Source: Pseudomonadales bacterium
GTDB taxonomy: Bacteria; Pseudomonadota; Gammaproteobacteria; Pseudomonadales; Halieaceae
Direction of reading: 5' to 3'
Assembly: GCA_024234815.1 (NCBI GenBank)
Contig: JACKNO010000001.1
Span: 1 to 64,000, forward strand
Length of the DNA stretch: 64,000 bases
The notes beneath the pieces were generated by a model that worked only from the letters and a program-made list of their open reading frames with translations, did no database searches and was not told the origin of the DNA. Position numbers and translations under genes: made by a program. This document shows positions 1 to 9,061 of the stretch, piece by piece (the stretch's first letter is position 1; each line of letters opens with the position of its first letter).

Positions 1-451
1 CCTGGCTGGAAAGGTGGCTGCGGCATCCCGCTATCGGTGCCTCGGCAGCGCGCTGCGTATCCGCCAGCGCTGCCAATGACGCCAGCTGCACGCGGTTGAC
101 CCGTCCGGCGGTGGCCAGCGCCCGCGCCAGCTCGGCTTCGCGCACCGGTTTGAGCAGGTAGTCTACCGCCTGGTGTCGAAGTGCCTGCAGGGCGTATTCA
201 TCATAGGCTGTACAAAAAATCACCGCCGGCGGTTCTGTTTGCGAGTTCAGCCGGGAGGCCAGTTCAATACCGCTCATCCCCGGCATGCGGATATCCAGTA
301 GCAGCAGGTCCGGCCGGTGCCGCTCCACCATTGCCAGGGCCTGCTCGCCATTGGCGGCCTGGCGACAGTCGGCCCCGGGCTGCAACTTCTGCACCAGGCG
401 CAACAGGCGCTCCCGCGCCAGTGACTCATCGTCGACCACGAGTATTTTCAC
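1..451 (-). CDS. algR: LytTR-type response regulator AlgR (partial, 3' end outside window)
   Basis: This is the receiver part of a two-component response regulator; the window starts inside it, so only about 150 N-terminal residues are visible. The start is a GTG (451) that overlaps the stop of the upstream kinase as GTGA, which indicates translational coupling. The protein opens with KILVVDDES (acidic pocket), has the phosphoacceptor motif LLLLDIRMPGMSG and the conserved lysine in VDYLLKPV. Pairing with a LytS/AlgZ-type kinase next to argH is the arrangement known from Pseudomonas, where AlgR has a C-terminal LytTR DNA-binding domain; that domain is not visible here, so the family call rests on the receiver and the context. 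AlgR-type regulators control alginate, type IV pili and related surface traits; the target genes in this organism are unknown. Confidence 0.85.
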   Translation of the reverse strand, partial: MKILVVDDESLARERLLRLVQKLQPGADCRQAANGEQALAMVERHRPDLLLLDIRMPGMSGIELASRLNSQTEPPAVIFCTAYDEYALQALRHQAVDYLLKPVREAELARALATAGRVNRVQLASLAALADTQRAAEAPIAGCRSHLSSQ

Positions 452-1509
452 CCCACCTCCCGCAGCGGGTAACTCAGTTCCACCCTGAACAGCCGGTTGG
501 CGTGCTCGGTCCGCAGCTGCCCCTGCGCCCCGTACAGCCCCAACAATCGCTGGCGTATATTCTCCAGAGCCATCCGGTGCCCCCCTGTTCGCGTCGATGC
601 CTCTGGCGCGGGGTTTTCCACGATCACCCTGATGCCACCCGCCTGCGGCAGGACACTGACCCGAATCCTGCCACCGCCAGTGAGTTGCGCAACGCCGTGG
701 TAGACGGCGTTCTCCACCAGTGGCTGCAGTATCAGGCTGGGCATGGGCGCTTCCCGCAGCGCCGGGGCCACTTCCCACTCCACCTGCAGCCTGTCCCCCA
801 GGCGCAGCTGTTCGATCGCCAGGTATAGCTCACACAATCGAAGTTCATCCGCCACCACGGTGGGGCGCTGGTGTTCCTGCAGGCTGACCCGAAGCAGTTC
901 CGCGAGGTCCTCGACGGCACGCTCGGCATCCTCCGGGCGCGAAACGATCAGGCTGGCGATGCTATTGAGGGTGTTGAACAGAAAATGCGGGCGGATTCGC
1001 GCGCGCAGTGCATTCAGCCGCGCCTGCAGCTCCAGCTGTCTCTGCACCAGCAACTGCTGCTGCAGGTAAAAATAGCGCAGCACGATACCACCCAGCACGG
1101 CGGCCACCAGCAGGTTGCGCAGCAGCCACCATAACTCCCCGCTGCCATCATCGAAAATGGGAAGCAGGCGCCAGGCGGCGACGCTGCTCAAGGCGGTGAC
1201 GGCCAACACCACCAGCAGGGTGCACAAACTCGCCAGTGGCAGACTGAACCCGCTGATCAACTGGCGCAGGCCGCACAGCAAAGCGGCGCTCAACAGCACC
1301 ACCCATTGACCAAACAAAGAACAAAGAGCCAGTGTTTCCCAGTCGAAATTGGGCAGCCCGCTGGCGCTGAGCGCGTAGACCAGCACCATCAGCTCCACCA
1401 GCAGCACCATGACAAAAACCGGCCGCGCAGCGCACAGGTCTGGAATGAAAACCACGTCCGCCGCCACGCCTTCTTCGATCTTTGCCACCTGCCCCGGTGA
1501 TGGCTGCAT
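448..1509 (-). CDS. algZ: Sensor histidine kinase, AlgZ/FimS (LytS-like) type
   Basis: Membrane-bound kinase of about 353 residues, the partner of the AlgR-type regulator that follows it with a 4-bp GTGA overlap. The first half holds several hydrophobic segments (about residues 25-130, for example VFVMVLLVELMVLVYAL). The second half has the His_kinase (PF06580) signature IRPHFLFNTLNS with the phosphoacceptor histidine, followed by a GHKL ATPase region with LILQPLVENAVYHGV. I chose the ATG at 1509 because GGGAG lies just upstream; an in-frame start at 1572 would run into the argH promoter region. The gene is divergent from argH, so the two share about 140 bp of regulatory DNA. Confidence in the family is high; the input signal is unknown. 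Confidence 0.88.
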   Translation of the reverse strand: MQPSPGQVAKIEEGVAADVVFIPDLCAARPVFVMVLLVELMVLVYALSASGLPNFDWETLALCSLFGQWVVLLSAALLCGLRQLISGFSLPLASLCTLLVVLAVTALSSVAAWRLLPIFDDGSGELWWLLRNLLVAAVLGGIVLRYFYLQQQLLVQRQLELQARLNALRARIRPHFLFNTLNSIASLIVSRPEDAERAVEDLAELLRVSLQEHQRPTVVADELRLCELYLAIEQLRLGDRLQVEWEVAPALREAPMPSLILQPLVENAVYHGVAQLTGGGRIRVSVLPQAGGIRVIVENPAPEASTRTGGHRMALENIRQRLLGLYGAQGQLRTEHANRLFRVELSYPLREVG

Positions 1510-1652
1510 AAACCGCTCCCACGCCACGATAACTGGTATACTTGCACCCTTACCTGGTGCGAACAAGTCCAAAACTCGCCTTTGCTCCAGGCTTTACAGC
1601 ACGGAAACTCCCGGTGTCCGTGTCAGCTGATACAGGCAGGAAATCAAACGGA

Positions 1653-3050
1653 ATGAGCAAACAGCAAGATACCAGCAAGCTGTGGGGTGGGCGTTTCAGC
1701 GAGGCCACCGACAGTTTTGTGCAGCGTTTTACCGCATCAGTCAGCTTCGACCAGCGCATGGCCCGGGAGGATATCGCGGGCTCTCTGGCCCACGCCGAAA
1801 TGCTGGGCGCGGTCGGCGTACTCACCCCCGCAGAGCTGGCTGACATTCAACGCGGCCTCGCCCAGGTGGAGCTGGAAATCAGCAACGGCGATTTCGACTG
1901 GTCGGTGGAACTGGAAGACGTCCACATGAATATCGAAGCCAGGCTGACCCAGCTGATTGGGGTCACCGGCAAAAAGCTTCACACCGGGCGCTCGCGCAAC
2001 GACCAGGTCGCCACGGATATTCGCCTCTACCTGCGCTCCGCCATCGACGCGATCGCCGCCGAGCTGACCCGTCTGCAGCGGGGCGCTATTGAACTGGCAA
2101 GCCGCAACACCGACACCATCATGCCAGGCTTCACCCACCTGCAGACCGCCCAACCCGTGACTTTCGGCCACCACCTGCTGGCCTGGAACGAAATGCTGGA
2201 GCGCGATTACGGTAGACTGCGGGACTGCCGGGTTCGCCTGAACCAGTCCCCGCTGGGCGCCGCGGCGCTGGCGGGCACCACCTACCCCATTGACCGCACG
2301 CTGACCGCCGCCGCCCTGGGCTTCGACAGACCCACGGAAAACTCCCTGGACTCGGTCTCCGACCGGGATTTCGCCATTGAGTTCTGCGCTTTCGCGGCCC
2401 TGCTGATGACCCACCTGTCGCGCATGTCCGAAGAGCTTGTGTTGTGGACATCAGCCCAGTTCAACTTTATCGAATTGCCAGACCGCTTCTGTACCGGCTC
2501 CTCCATCATGCCCCAGAAGAAAAACCCGGATGTGCCAGAGCTCGTGCGCGGCAAGGTTGGCAGGGTAAACGGCCACCTGGTATCCCTGCTCACCCTGATG
2601 AAAAGTCAGCCGCTGGCCTACAACAAGGACAACCAGGAAGACAAGGAGCCGCTGTTCGATACCGTCGATACCGTGCTGGACAGCCTGCGCGCCTTCGCCG
2701 GCATGGTGCCCGCGATCCGGCCAAAGGCGGAGCAGATGCGGGAGGCGGCACGCCGCGGTTTCTCCACCGCCACCGACCTTGCGGATTACCTGGTAGGCAA
2801 GGGTTTGCCCTTTCGCGATGCCCACGAGGTCGTTGGCAAGGCGGTTGCCCACGGCGTGGCCAACGGCCTGGACCTGGCCGAGATGGAGCTGGCCACGCTA
2901 CAGGAATTCTGCCCGGATATATCTGCGGATGTCTTCGAAGTGCTGACCCTGGAAGGTTCGGTGGCGGCCCGGGACCACCTGGGCGGCACCGCGCCACAAC
3001 AGGTGGCGGCGGCGGCACAACGAGCGCTGGAGCGCTTGCTGGAGCGCTGA
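1653..3050 (+). CDS. argH: Argininosuccinate lyase
   Basis: Catalyses the last step of arginine biosynthesis, cleaving argininosuccinate to arginine and fumarate in the cytoplasm. The 465-residue length is normal. The fumarase/aspartase superfamily signature GSSIMPQKKNPD is intact, as are the N-terminal KLWGGRF motif and HTGRSRNDQV typical of ArgH. The start ATG at 1653 follows AGGAAATC; longer in-frame versions upstream would lack the family's conserved beginning. It is divergent from algZ and convergent with the DUF3187 gene, whose stop lies 8 bp beyond its own. Nothing in the sequence suggests degradation. Confidence 0.98.
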   Translation: MSKQQDTSKLWGGRFSEATDSFVQRFTASVSFDQRMAREDIAGSLAHAEMLGAVGVLTPAELADIQRGLAQVELEISNGDFDWSVELEDVHMNIEARLTQLIGVTGKKLHTGRSRNDQVATDIRLYLRSAIDAIAAELTRLQRGAIELASRNTDTIMPGFTHLQTAQPVTFGHHLLAWNEMLERDYGRLRDCRVRLNQSPLGAAALAGTTYPIDRTLTAAALGFDRPTENSLDSVSDRDFAIEFCAFAALLMTHLSRMSEELVLWTSAQFNFIELPDRFCTGSSIMPQKKNPDVPELVRGKVGRVNGHLVSLLTLMKSQPLAYNKDNQEDKEPLFDTVDTVLDSLRAFAGMVPAIRPKAEQMREAARRGFSTATDLADYLVGKGLPFRDAHEVVGKAVAHGVANGLDLAEMELATLQEFCPDISADVFEVLTLEGSVAARDHLGGTAPQQVAAAAQRALERLLER

Positions 3051-3058
3051 TCCCGGCG

Positions 3059-4057
3059 TCAGTCCCCGCGATATCGCAGGCTGGCCTGGAAGATCACGTC
3101 CGCGGAGGTTTCCACCACGATATCCTCCACCAGGCTGAAGTCCACTGACCACCCCGGTGAGAAACGCCAGCGCACACCTCCCGTCAACATCCCGGCATCA
3201 TCTCCGATAGCGGTGATGCTGCTGTTGGTGGGGGCGGCATTGCCATCGAGCTGCGCGATCAGCGACCAGCGCTCATTCAGAATCCAGTCCAGGCTCAGGC
3301 CGGCGAACCACAGGTCCTTCTGCTGTATGCCTTCCAGCAGGTCGCTGTCACCGGCCCGCAGGTAACCCACCTGCCCGTGCCAGCGCAGGGGCAGGTCTGA
3401 CAGGTGCGCCCCCGAAAACCGCAGGGCCAGGAAAACGTCATCGCCGCCGCTGCCGAGGAAATCATCCTGGTCACCCACTCCGAACTTGTAGCCCAGCGCC
3501 ACACTGGCGACCGAATTGCTGTCACTGAAGAAAGCGTAGTTCAGCGCCAAGGTGATATCCCCGAGGCCCGAAGTGTCATTGTCCAGCAAAAAACCCGGGG
3601 CAGATGCGGAGGAATACCTGTAATCGAGAATGTCCCTGGGCACCGCCGAACGCCCGCCATCGGACATGCCCCAGAGGTCGTGCCAGTCATCGATGAGCCG
3701 GTCGAGGTCGCCGCCGCTTTGCTCCAGCCAGGGGATTTCCAGTTGCGCATCGAGCCCGGGGACCAGGCCATAGCGCAGATCCAGCGCAAAGCGCAGGGTT
3801 TCGCCATCGAGATTGAGGTACTCCTCGCTGTTGCCATCGAGCACATAGACATTGGAGACACTGCTGTGCAGGGCAGCGCTGAACTCCCCCGCCTGCTCAC
3901 TCTCGGCTGCTCGCTGGGACGGCAGGCCCAGCAACCCCGTCACCGGACTAAGGTTTTTGACATACAGCGGCTCGTCCGCCGCCAGTGGCTGTGCAAGCGC
4001 TGCCAGGCAAGTCGGCAGGAGCAGCAATCCATAGTGCTTTTTCAATCCATCACCCAT
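3059..4057 (-). CDS. DUF3187 family protein, probable outer-membrane/periplasmic
   Basis: A 332-residue protein with an N-terminal signal sequence (hydrophobic run LLLLPTCLAALAQPLAA, cleavage near residue 28). The mature part is rich in alternating beta-strand patterns and ends in an aromatic-rich stretch (VIFQASLRYRGD), as expected of an outer-membrane barrel-like protein. I recognise it as DUF3187, a family of unknown function found in gammaproteobacteria near argH. Biochemical role unknown. It is divergent from lptM with about 106 bp between them. Confidence 0.7.
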   Translation of the reverse strand: MGDGLKKHYGLLLLPTCLAALAQPLAADEPLYVKNLSPVTGLLGLPSQRAAESEQAGEFSAALHSSVSNVYVLDGNSEEYLNLDGETLRFALDLRYGLVPGLDAQLEIPWLEQSGGDLDRLIDDWHDLWGMSDGGRSAVPRDILDYRYSSASAPGFLLDNDTSGLGDITLALNYAFFSDSNSVASVALGYKFGVGDQDDFLGSGGDDVFLALRFSGAHLSDLPLRWHGQVGYLRAGDSDLLEGIQQKDLWFAGLSLDWILNERWSLIAQLDGNAAPTNSSITAIGDDAGMLTGGVRWRFSPGWSVDFSLVEDIVVETSADVIFQASLRYRGD

Positions 4058-4163
4058 ATTCCGACAACATTCCCGCGACCCGAAAAATTCAATGATACGG
4101 GCTGCTCGCGCCGCTTACTACCGAACGGTATAATCTCCCGCTTTGTCGACCGGAACCGGGCAC

Positions 4164-4388
4164 ATGTATTACTCCCCTGCCACATTAGCACTCGCCGCCG
4201 CCCTGCTGTTGGGTGGCTGCGGCCAGATGGGGCCTCTATACCTGCCCGAGGAGAGCGCACCCTATATACCGGCGCCGACATTGCCAACCACACCCGAGGA
4301 GTCCGCGACCGCAGACGAGCCGGCAGCGCCCACCGCACCGACTGCCACCGCCGAGCCGCCTGCGCAGGCTCCTGCCCAGACGAACTGA
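4164..4388 (+). CDS. lptM: LPS translocon maturation chaperone LptM (YifL-like small lipoprotein)
   Basis: A 74-residue lipoprotein whose lipobox LLGGC is followed directly by the family hallmark GQMGPLYLP. The rest is a Pro/Ala/Thr-rich tail (residues about 30-74). In Escherichia coli LptM (formerly YifL) assists oxidative maturation of the LptD LPS-assembly barrel at the outer membrane. Its position just before lysA-dapF is the conserved one in gammaproteobacteria. The start ATG at 4164 gives a compact signal peptide (MYYSPATLALAAALLLGGC). Probably the first gene of the lptM-lysA-dapF-DUF484-xerC-yigB transcription unit. Confidence 0.9.
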   Translation: MYYSPATLALAAALLLGGCGQMGPLYLPEESAPYIPAPTLPTTPEESATADEPAAPTAPTATAEPPAQAPAQTN

Positions 4389-4401
4389 CGAGATAGCCCC
4401 C

Positions 4402-5652
4402 ATGGAGAACTTTCCCTACCGGGACGGCAAGCTGTATGCCGAGAAGGTCGCGGTGAGCGCGATCGCCGCCGAACACGGCACCCCCTGCTATATCTATTCC
4501 CGCGCGGCCCTCGAGTCAGCCTTCAACGAATACCGGGCTGCCCTGGCGGATTGCGAGCACCTCATCTGCTACGCGGTCAAAGCCAACTCCAATCTGGCGG
4601 TGCTGAACGTGCTCGCGCGGCTGGGCGCGGGCTTTGACATCGTTTCCGCCGGAGAACTGGAGCGGGTGGTAGCCGCCGGCGGTGATCCGGCCAGCATCGT
4701 ATTTTCAGGTGTGGCCAAGAAGCCCGCCGAAATGGCCCGCGCGCTCGAGCTGGGCATCCATTGCTTTAACCTCGAATCCGCCGCTGAACTGGAAGTGCTG
4801 AATAGCGTGGCGGCCGGCCTGGGGGTCGTGGCGCCGGTGTCGGTGCGTGTGAACCCCGATGTCGATGCCCAGACCCACCCTTATATCTCCACCGGCCTGC
4901 GCGAAAACAAGTTCGGCGTCACCGTGGATGAAGCCCTGCGGGTCTACCGGCGGGCGGCCTCGCTGGCAAACATAGAGGTCGTGGGACTGGACTGCCACAT
5001 CGGCTCCCAACTGACCCAGATCAGCCCCTTTATCGACGCCTTGCGTCGCCTGCTCGAGCTGGTGGATACCCTGGCCGGAAATGGCATCGGCATACGGCAC
5101 CTGGATCTGGGCGGCGGTCTGGGTGTGCGCTACCGCGATGAGACGCCGCCCTCGGTCGGGGACTACATAGGCGCGATACGGCGGGAGCTCGGCGCGCGCC
5201 AATTGAAGCTGATGTTCGAACCGGGCCGCTCTATCGCCGCGAATGCGGGCCTGCTGGTAACCCGGGTTGAATACCTGAAGCCCACACCGCAACACAACTT
5301 CGCCCTCGTGGATGCGGCAATGAACGACATGATCCGGCCCGCCCTGTACCAGGCCTGGCTGAACATCCAGCCGGTCGAGAGACATAGCCGGGCTGACAGG
5401 GCTCGCTGGGACGTGGTCGGCCCCGTTTGCGAAACCGGCGATTTCCTGGGCAAGGATCGCGAATTGAGCCTGGAGCAGGGAGATCTGCTGGCGCTGTTCG
5501 GGGCCGGCGCATACGGTTTCACCATGAGCTCAAACTACAACAGTCGCTGCCGCGCGCCGGAACTGATGGTGGACGGTGAACAGGTACACCTCGTGCGGGA
5601 AAGAGAAACACTTGCCGACATTATGCGCACAGAAAAATGCCTGCCACAGTAA
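4402..5652 (+). CDS. lysA: Diaminopimelate decarboxylase
   Basis: PLP-dependent, fold-type III enzyme that decarboxylates meso-diaminopimelate to L-lysine, the final step of lysine biosynthesis. About 416 residues. The PLP lysine lies in CYAVKANSN (about residue 60), the phosphate-binding glycine loop is HLDLGGGLGVRY, and the C-terminal substrate/dimer motifs GPVCETGDF and GAGAYGFTMSSNYN are present. The start ATG at 4402 lies 13 bp after the lptM stop; the Shine-Dalgarno sequence is weak, which fits translational coupling. Followed by dapF, which makes its substrate. Confidence 0.97.
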   Translation: MENFPYRDGKLYAEKVAVSAIAAEHGTPCYIYSRAALESAFNEYRAALADCEHLICYAVKANSNLAVLNVLARLGAGFDIVSAGELERVVAAGGDPASIVFSGVAKKPAEMARALELGIHCFNLESAAELEVLNSVAAGLGVVAPVSVRVNPDVDAQTHPYISTGLRENKFGVTVDEALRVYRRAASLANIEVVGLDCHIGSQLTQISPFIDALRRLLELVDTLAGNGIGIRHLDLGGGLGVRYRDETPPSVGDYIGAIRRELGARQLKLMFEPGRSIAANAGLLVTRVEYLKPTPQHNFALVDAAMNDMIRPALYQAWLNIQPVERHSRADRARWDVVGPVCETGDFLGKDRELSLEQGDLLALFGAGAYGFTMSSNYNSRCRAPELMVDGEQVHLVRERETLADIMRTEKCLPQ

Positions 5653-5700
5653 AGTGACGGGGTACACTAAGACTGGTAAACCAGCCGGTAGAGCAGAAAC

Positions 5701-6531
5701 ATGCTGCTGAAATTCACCAAGATGCACGGCGCGGGCAATGACTTTGTAGTTATCGACCTGATCAGCCAACGCTACACACTCCGTTCGCGGGATGTGCGCC
5801 TGCTTGCGGACCGGCACTTTGGGGTGGGTTGCGACCAGGTGCTGGTGGTCGAGGCCCCGCGCGACCCGGAGGTGGACTTTCGCTATCGCATCTACAATGC
5901 CGATGGCAACGAAGTGGAACAGTGCGGCAACGGGGCGCGCTGTTTCGCCCGCTATGTGCGTGAAAAAAAATTGACCGCCAAGCGGGTCATAAGCGTTGAA
6001 ACCGCCGCCGGCATTATCGAATTGCGGGTGCTCAACCGCCAGCAGGTCGAAGTCATCATGGGCGTCCCGCAAATTGAACCGGAGGCTATCCCCTTCAAGG
6101 CGGCTGCCCGCGCCGACAGCTACGCCCTGCTGGTGGGAGGCCAGGCGCTGGAGATCGGCGCCCTGTCGATGGGCAATCCGCATGCGGTGCTCAAGGTCGC
6201 TAGCACCCAGGACGCGCCGGTTGCAGAACTGGGCCCCCTGATAGAAGCGCACCCGGACTTCCCGCGGCGCTGCAATGTCGGCTTCATGGAAATAGTTTCG
6301 AAGCGGGCGATCAGGCTGCGGGTTTTCGAGCGGGGCGTGGGCGAGACCCTGGCCTGCGGTACCGGCGCCTGCGCGGCGGTGGTCTACGGCATCATGCACG
6401 GCTGGTTAGAGGATTTAGTGACAGTCGAGTTGCCGGGCGGTAAGCTCTCGGTATCCTGGGCAGGTGCAGGCCAGCCCGTGATTATGGCCGGACCCGCCGA
6501 GGTGGTATTCGAGGGCAGCATAAAACTATAA
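5701..6531 (+). CDS. dapF: Diaminopimelate epimerase
   Basis: Converts LL- to meso-diaminopimelate, needed for both lysine and peptidoglycan. 276 residues, typical length, starting MLLKFTKMHGAGNDFVV as in the family. The two catalytic cysteines are visible in QCGNGARCFARY (first) and LACGTGACAAVV (second), so this is a PLP-independent, two-base epimerase with intact active site. It lies 48 bp after lysA and 33 bp before the DUF484 gene in an apparent operon. Confidence 0.98.
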   Translation: MLLKFTKMHGAGNDFVVIDLISQRYTLRSRDVRLLADRHFGVGCDQVLVVEAPRDPEVDFRYRIYNADGNEVEQCGNGARCFARYVREKKLTAKRVISVETAAGIIELRVLNRQQVEVIMGVPQIEPEAIPFKAAARADSYALLVGGQALEIGALSMGNPHAVLKVASTQDAPVAELGPLIEAHPDFPRRCNVGFMEIVSKRAIRLRVFERGVGETLACGTGACAAVVYGIMHGWLEDLVTVELPGGKLSVSWAGAGQPVIMAGPAEVVFEGSIKL

Positions 6532-6564
6532 GGCCGCGCCTGTCGTGGCAGACAAAGGGATACG

Positions 6565-7299
6565 ATGTCAGTCAGCAAGAACAAAACGGGCGCCGCGCCC
6601 GTCGAGCAAAGCACCTCAAACGCACTCACCGACGAGGCTGTGCGCCAGTTCCTCAAGGACAATGGCGACTTCCTGGAACGCAATCCGGATCTGCTGGACC
6701 ACCTGCACGTCTCCCACGCATCGGGCAGCGCCGTGTCCCTGGTCGAAAAGCAGATCAGCGTCCTGCGCGAGCGCAACGTCGATATCCGCCACAGCCTGAA
6801 AACGCTCACCAGGAACGCCAGGGAGAACGACAAACTCTTCGAACAAACCCGCGCGCTGGTGGTGAAGTTACTCGAGGCGGAATCGGTAGCGGAGCTGTAC
6901 GAGGTTTTCATGTCCTCCATGCAGGACAACTTCGAAGTGGAGTTCGCCAGTATGATTCTGTTCGATAACCCCGGTGGCGCGGGCGCTTGTCGGGTAGACA
7001 GCCTCGAGAATGCAAAATCCCATATCGGCGCGCTGCTGAGCGGGCGCAAGCCGATATGTGGCGCGCTGCGCAGGGAAGAGTTCAATTACCTGTTCAACCC
7101 CGCGGGGAGCGGCCAGCAGTTTCAGCAGGGCGGCTCCGCCGCGATCATGACACTGAACGATGGCACCCTGCGGGGCCTGATCGCCGTGGGCAGCTCAGAC
7201 GCCACACGCTACGCCAGCGATATGGGTGTTCTGTTCCTGTCCCATATAGCCGAGGTGATCCTGCGCCTGACGCCGCGCCTTTCGCGAACTGCAGACTGA
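6565..7299 (+). CDS. DUF484 family protein (YigA-like, GAF-like fold)
   Basis: A cytoplasmic 244-residue protein of the DUF484 family, which sits between dapF and xerC in most gammaproteobacteria. The N-terminal part carries the family pattern AVRQFLKDNGDFLERNPDLLDHL, then a helical stretch (VEKQISVLRERN) and a C-terminal GAF-like domain (about residues 105-240). The function is not established; the conserved position suggests a link with cell-wall or chromosome-segregation genes, but this is inference. The next gene starts only 7 bp downstream. Confidence 0.88.
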   Translation: MSVSKNKTGAAPVEQSTSNALTDEAVRQFLKDNGDFLERNPDLLDHLHVSHASGSAVSLVEKQISVLRERNVDIRHSLKTLTRNARENDKLFEQTRALVVKLLEAESVAELYEVFMSSMQDNFEVEFASMILFDNPGGAGACRVDSLENAKSHIGALLSGRKPICGALRREEFNYLFNPAGSGQQFQQGGSAAIMTLNDGTLRGLIAVGSSDATRYASDMGVLFLSHIAEVILRLTPRLSRTAD

Positions 7300-7306
7300 A
7301 CCCAAC

Positions 7307-8314
7307 ATGACGGGCTCGGTGCGGCAGGCCAGGCGGACTCTCTCTCGGGGCGCTTCCGCCGCGCAGGCAGACGAAGAGCACTCACCCGCGAGTGACCCGC
7401 CGGCCAGCGAGCTGGACCAATCGGTGGAGAAATTCCTGACCTACCTGCGCGAGGTACGACGGCTCTCTCCCCACACCCTGGATAGTTACCAGCGCGACCT
7501 GCAGTCCCTGCGCCACTACAGCGCCGAACTGGGCAGGGACAGCGCGGGGCAGCTGGTGGAATCGGATATCCGGCACTGGGTGAGCCAGCTGCACCGACGC
7601 GGCCTCGCCGGCAGCAGCATCCAGCGCAGCCTCTCGGCAGCGCGCTCCTTCTTCAATTACCTGGGCAGGGAGGAGGGCCGTCCACGCAATCCCGCCGCCA
7701 GCGTGCAGGCGCCGCGCAAGCCGCGCAAGCTGCCGAAAACCCTCGATGCCGACCAGGTCAGCAAGTTCCTGTCGTTTAACGAGGACTCTCTGATCGCAAA
7801 GCGCGATCGCGCCATCGCCGAACTCTTCTATTCCTCGGGCCTGCGCCTGGCGGAACTGGTCGCGCTCGACGCCCGGGACATAGACCCTCACTCACGCCTG
7901 CTGACTGTCACCGGCAAGGGTAACAAGACCCGTACGGTGCCAGTTGGATCAGTCGCCCTGGACGCCATCGAGCGCTGGCTGGAAGTCAGGCCCCAGGTTG
8001 CCGCCGACAAGGACAGCGCGGCAGCCCTGTTTACCAGTAGCCAGGGCCGGCGCATCAGCGTGCGCAGTATCCAGTCCCGATTGAAGCTGCAGGGACGCAA
8101 GGCGGGCATGCACCAGGATGTACACCCACACATGCTGCGCCATTCTTTTGCCAGCCACATGCTGGAATCCAGCGGTGACCTGCGAGCGGTTCAGGAGCTG
8201 CTGGGACACGCCAACATATCGACCACCCAGATCTACACGCACCTGGACTTCCAGCACCTGGCCAAGGTTTACGACGCCGCCCATCCCCGCGCCAAACGCC
8301 GCGACAAGAGCTGA
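7307..8314 (+). CDS. xerC: Site-specific tyrosine recombinase XerC
   Basis: With XerD, resolves chromosome dimers at dif during division. The N-terminal SAM-like domain contains FLTYLREVRRLSPHTLDSYQRDL, and the C-terminal catalytic domain has all family residues: arginine in SSGLRLAEL, lysine in GKGNKTR, HMLRHSFASH, LLGHANISTTQ and the nucleophile tyrosine in IYTHLDF. At 335 residues it is longer than the usual ~300 because of a low-complexity N-terminal extension of about 35 residues (MTGSVRQARRTLSRGAS); no better start codon is obvious downstream. Immediately follows the DUF484 gene. Confidence 0.95.
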   Translation: MTGSVRQARRTLSRGASAAQADEEHSPASDPPASELDQSVEKFLTYLREVRRLSPHTLDSYQRDLQSLRHYSAELGRDSAGQLVESDIRHWVSQLHRRGLAGSSIQRSLSAARSFFNYLGREEGRPRNPAASVQAPRKPRKLPKTLDADQVSKFLSFNEDSLIAKRDRAIAELFYSSGLRLAELVALDARDIDPHSRLLTVTGKGNKTRTVPVGSVALDAIERWLEVRPQVAADKDSAAALFTSSQGRRISVRSIQSRLKLQGRKAGMHQDVHPHMLRHSFASHMLESSGDLRAVQELLGHANISTTQIYTHLDFQHLAKVYDAAHPRAKRRDKS

Positions 8315-8356
8315 CAGGCGGCAAACCGCGCCATAACAACCTGGAATCATGCGCAC

Positions 8357-9061
8357 GTGGACATCAAGGTAATCACATTCGATCTGGACAACACGCTCTG
8401 GGATGTTGAGCCCGCCCTGTTGCGGGCGGAGAAAGTGCAGCAGGACTGGCTGCGCCAACATCGCCCCGGGGCCGTGGAGGCCTACGATCATGACGGCTTG
8501 TGGGAATTCAAGAAAGCCATCTGGAAACGCTACCCGCAGCTGCGTCACCACGTGAGCAAGTTCCGAATCCAGACCCTGTACGAATTACAGGTGGCGGCAG
8601 GGTATAGCGAGCAGGAATCCCGCAGCGGCGCCGAACAGGCCTTCGCGCTGTTTCTCGAACAGCGTCAGCAGGTACAGCTTTATGCCGAGGCGCTGTCGGT
8701 GCTGGATACACTGTCTTCACGCTTTACCCTGGGGGCGCTCACCAACGGCAACGCGGACGTCTACAAAACTGACGCTGGCGATTACTTTGACTTCGCCTTC
8801 CTCGCCGAGGATATAGGCCTCGGCAAACCGCACCCGGATATGTTCCACGCCGCGCTGCAACGCACCGGGGTTGAGCCCTGTAACGTGGTTCATGTCGGCG
8901 ACGACCCCGAACACGACATCGCCGGCGCCCGCGCGGTCGGCATGCATACGGTGTGGATGAATGCCCGGGAAAAGACATGGCCCAACGGCCCGCCACCGAG
9001 CCGGGAGATCAGTAACCTGCAGCAGTTACCACAGGCTATCGCGGAAATTGCAGCGGACTAG
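8357..9061 (+). CDS. yigB: HAD-superfamily hydrolase, YigB-like (FMN phosphatase type)
   Basis: Haloacid-dehalogenase phosphatase of 234 residues with motif I FDLDNTLWDVEP, motif II GALTNGN, motif III lysine in LGKPHPDMF and motif IV VGDDPEHDIAGA. In E. coli the xerC neighbour YigB dephosphorylates FMN and contributes to riboflavin metabolism; substrate identity here is inferred from synteny. Start is GTG (8357). Its TAG stop overlaps the TAG stop of the convergent glnK gene in the palindrome CTAG (9058-9061). Confidence 0.85.
   Translation: MDIKVITFDLDNTLWDVEPALLRAEKVQQDWLRQHRPGAVEAYDHDGLWEFKKAIWKRYPQLRHHVSKFRIQTLYELQVAAGYSEQESRSGAEQAFALFLEQRQQVQLYAEALSVLDTLSSRFTLGALTNGNADVYKTDAGDYFDFAFLAEDIGLGKPHPDMFHAALQRTGVEPCNVVHVGDDPEHDIAGARAVGMHTVWMNAREKTWPNGPPPSREISNLQQLPQAIAEIAAD

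Noticed and set aside
181..828. Long plus-strand open frames over the algZ/algR genes
   Set aside because: They mirror the codon periodicity of the GC-rich opposite-strand genes and show no domain; the minus-strand genes have clear kinase and receiver motifs.
3404..4396. 330-codon plus-strand open frame over the DUF3187 gene
   Set aside because: No recognisable motif and overlaps lptM's promoter; the minus-strand protein has a signal peptide and family pattern.
5530..6399. 289-codon minus-strand frame opposite dapF
   Set aside because: Antisense shadow; dapF on the plus strand has both catalytic cysteines.
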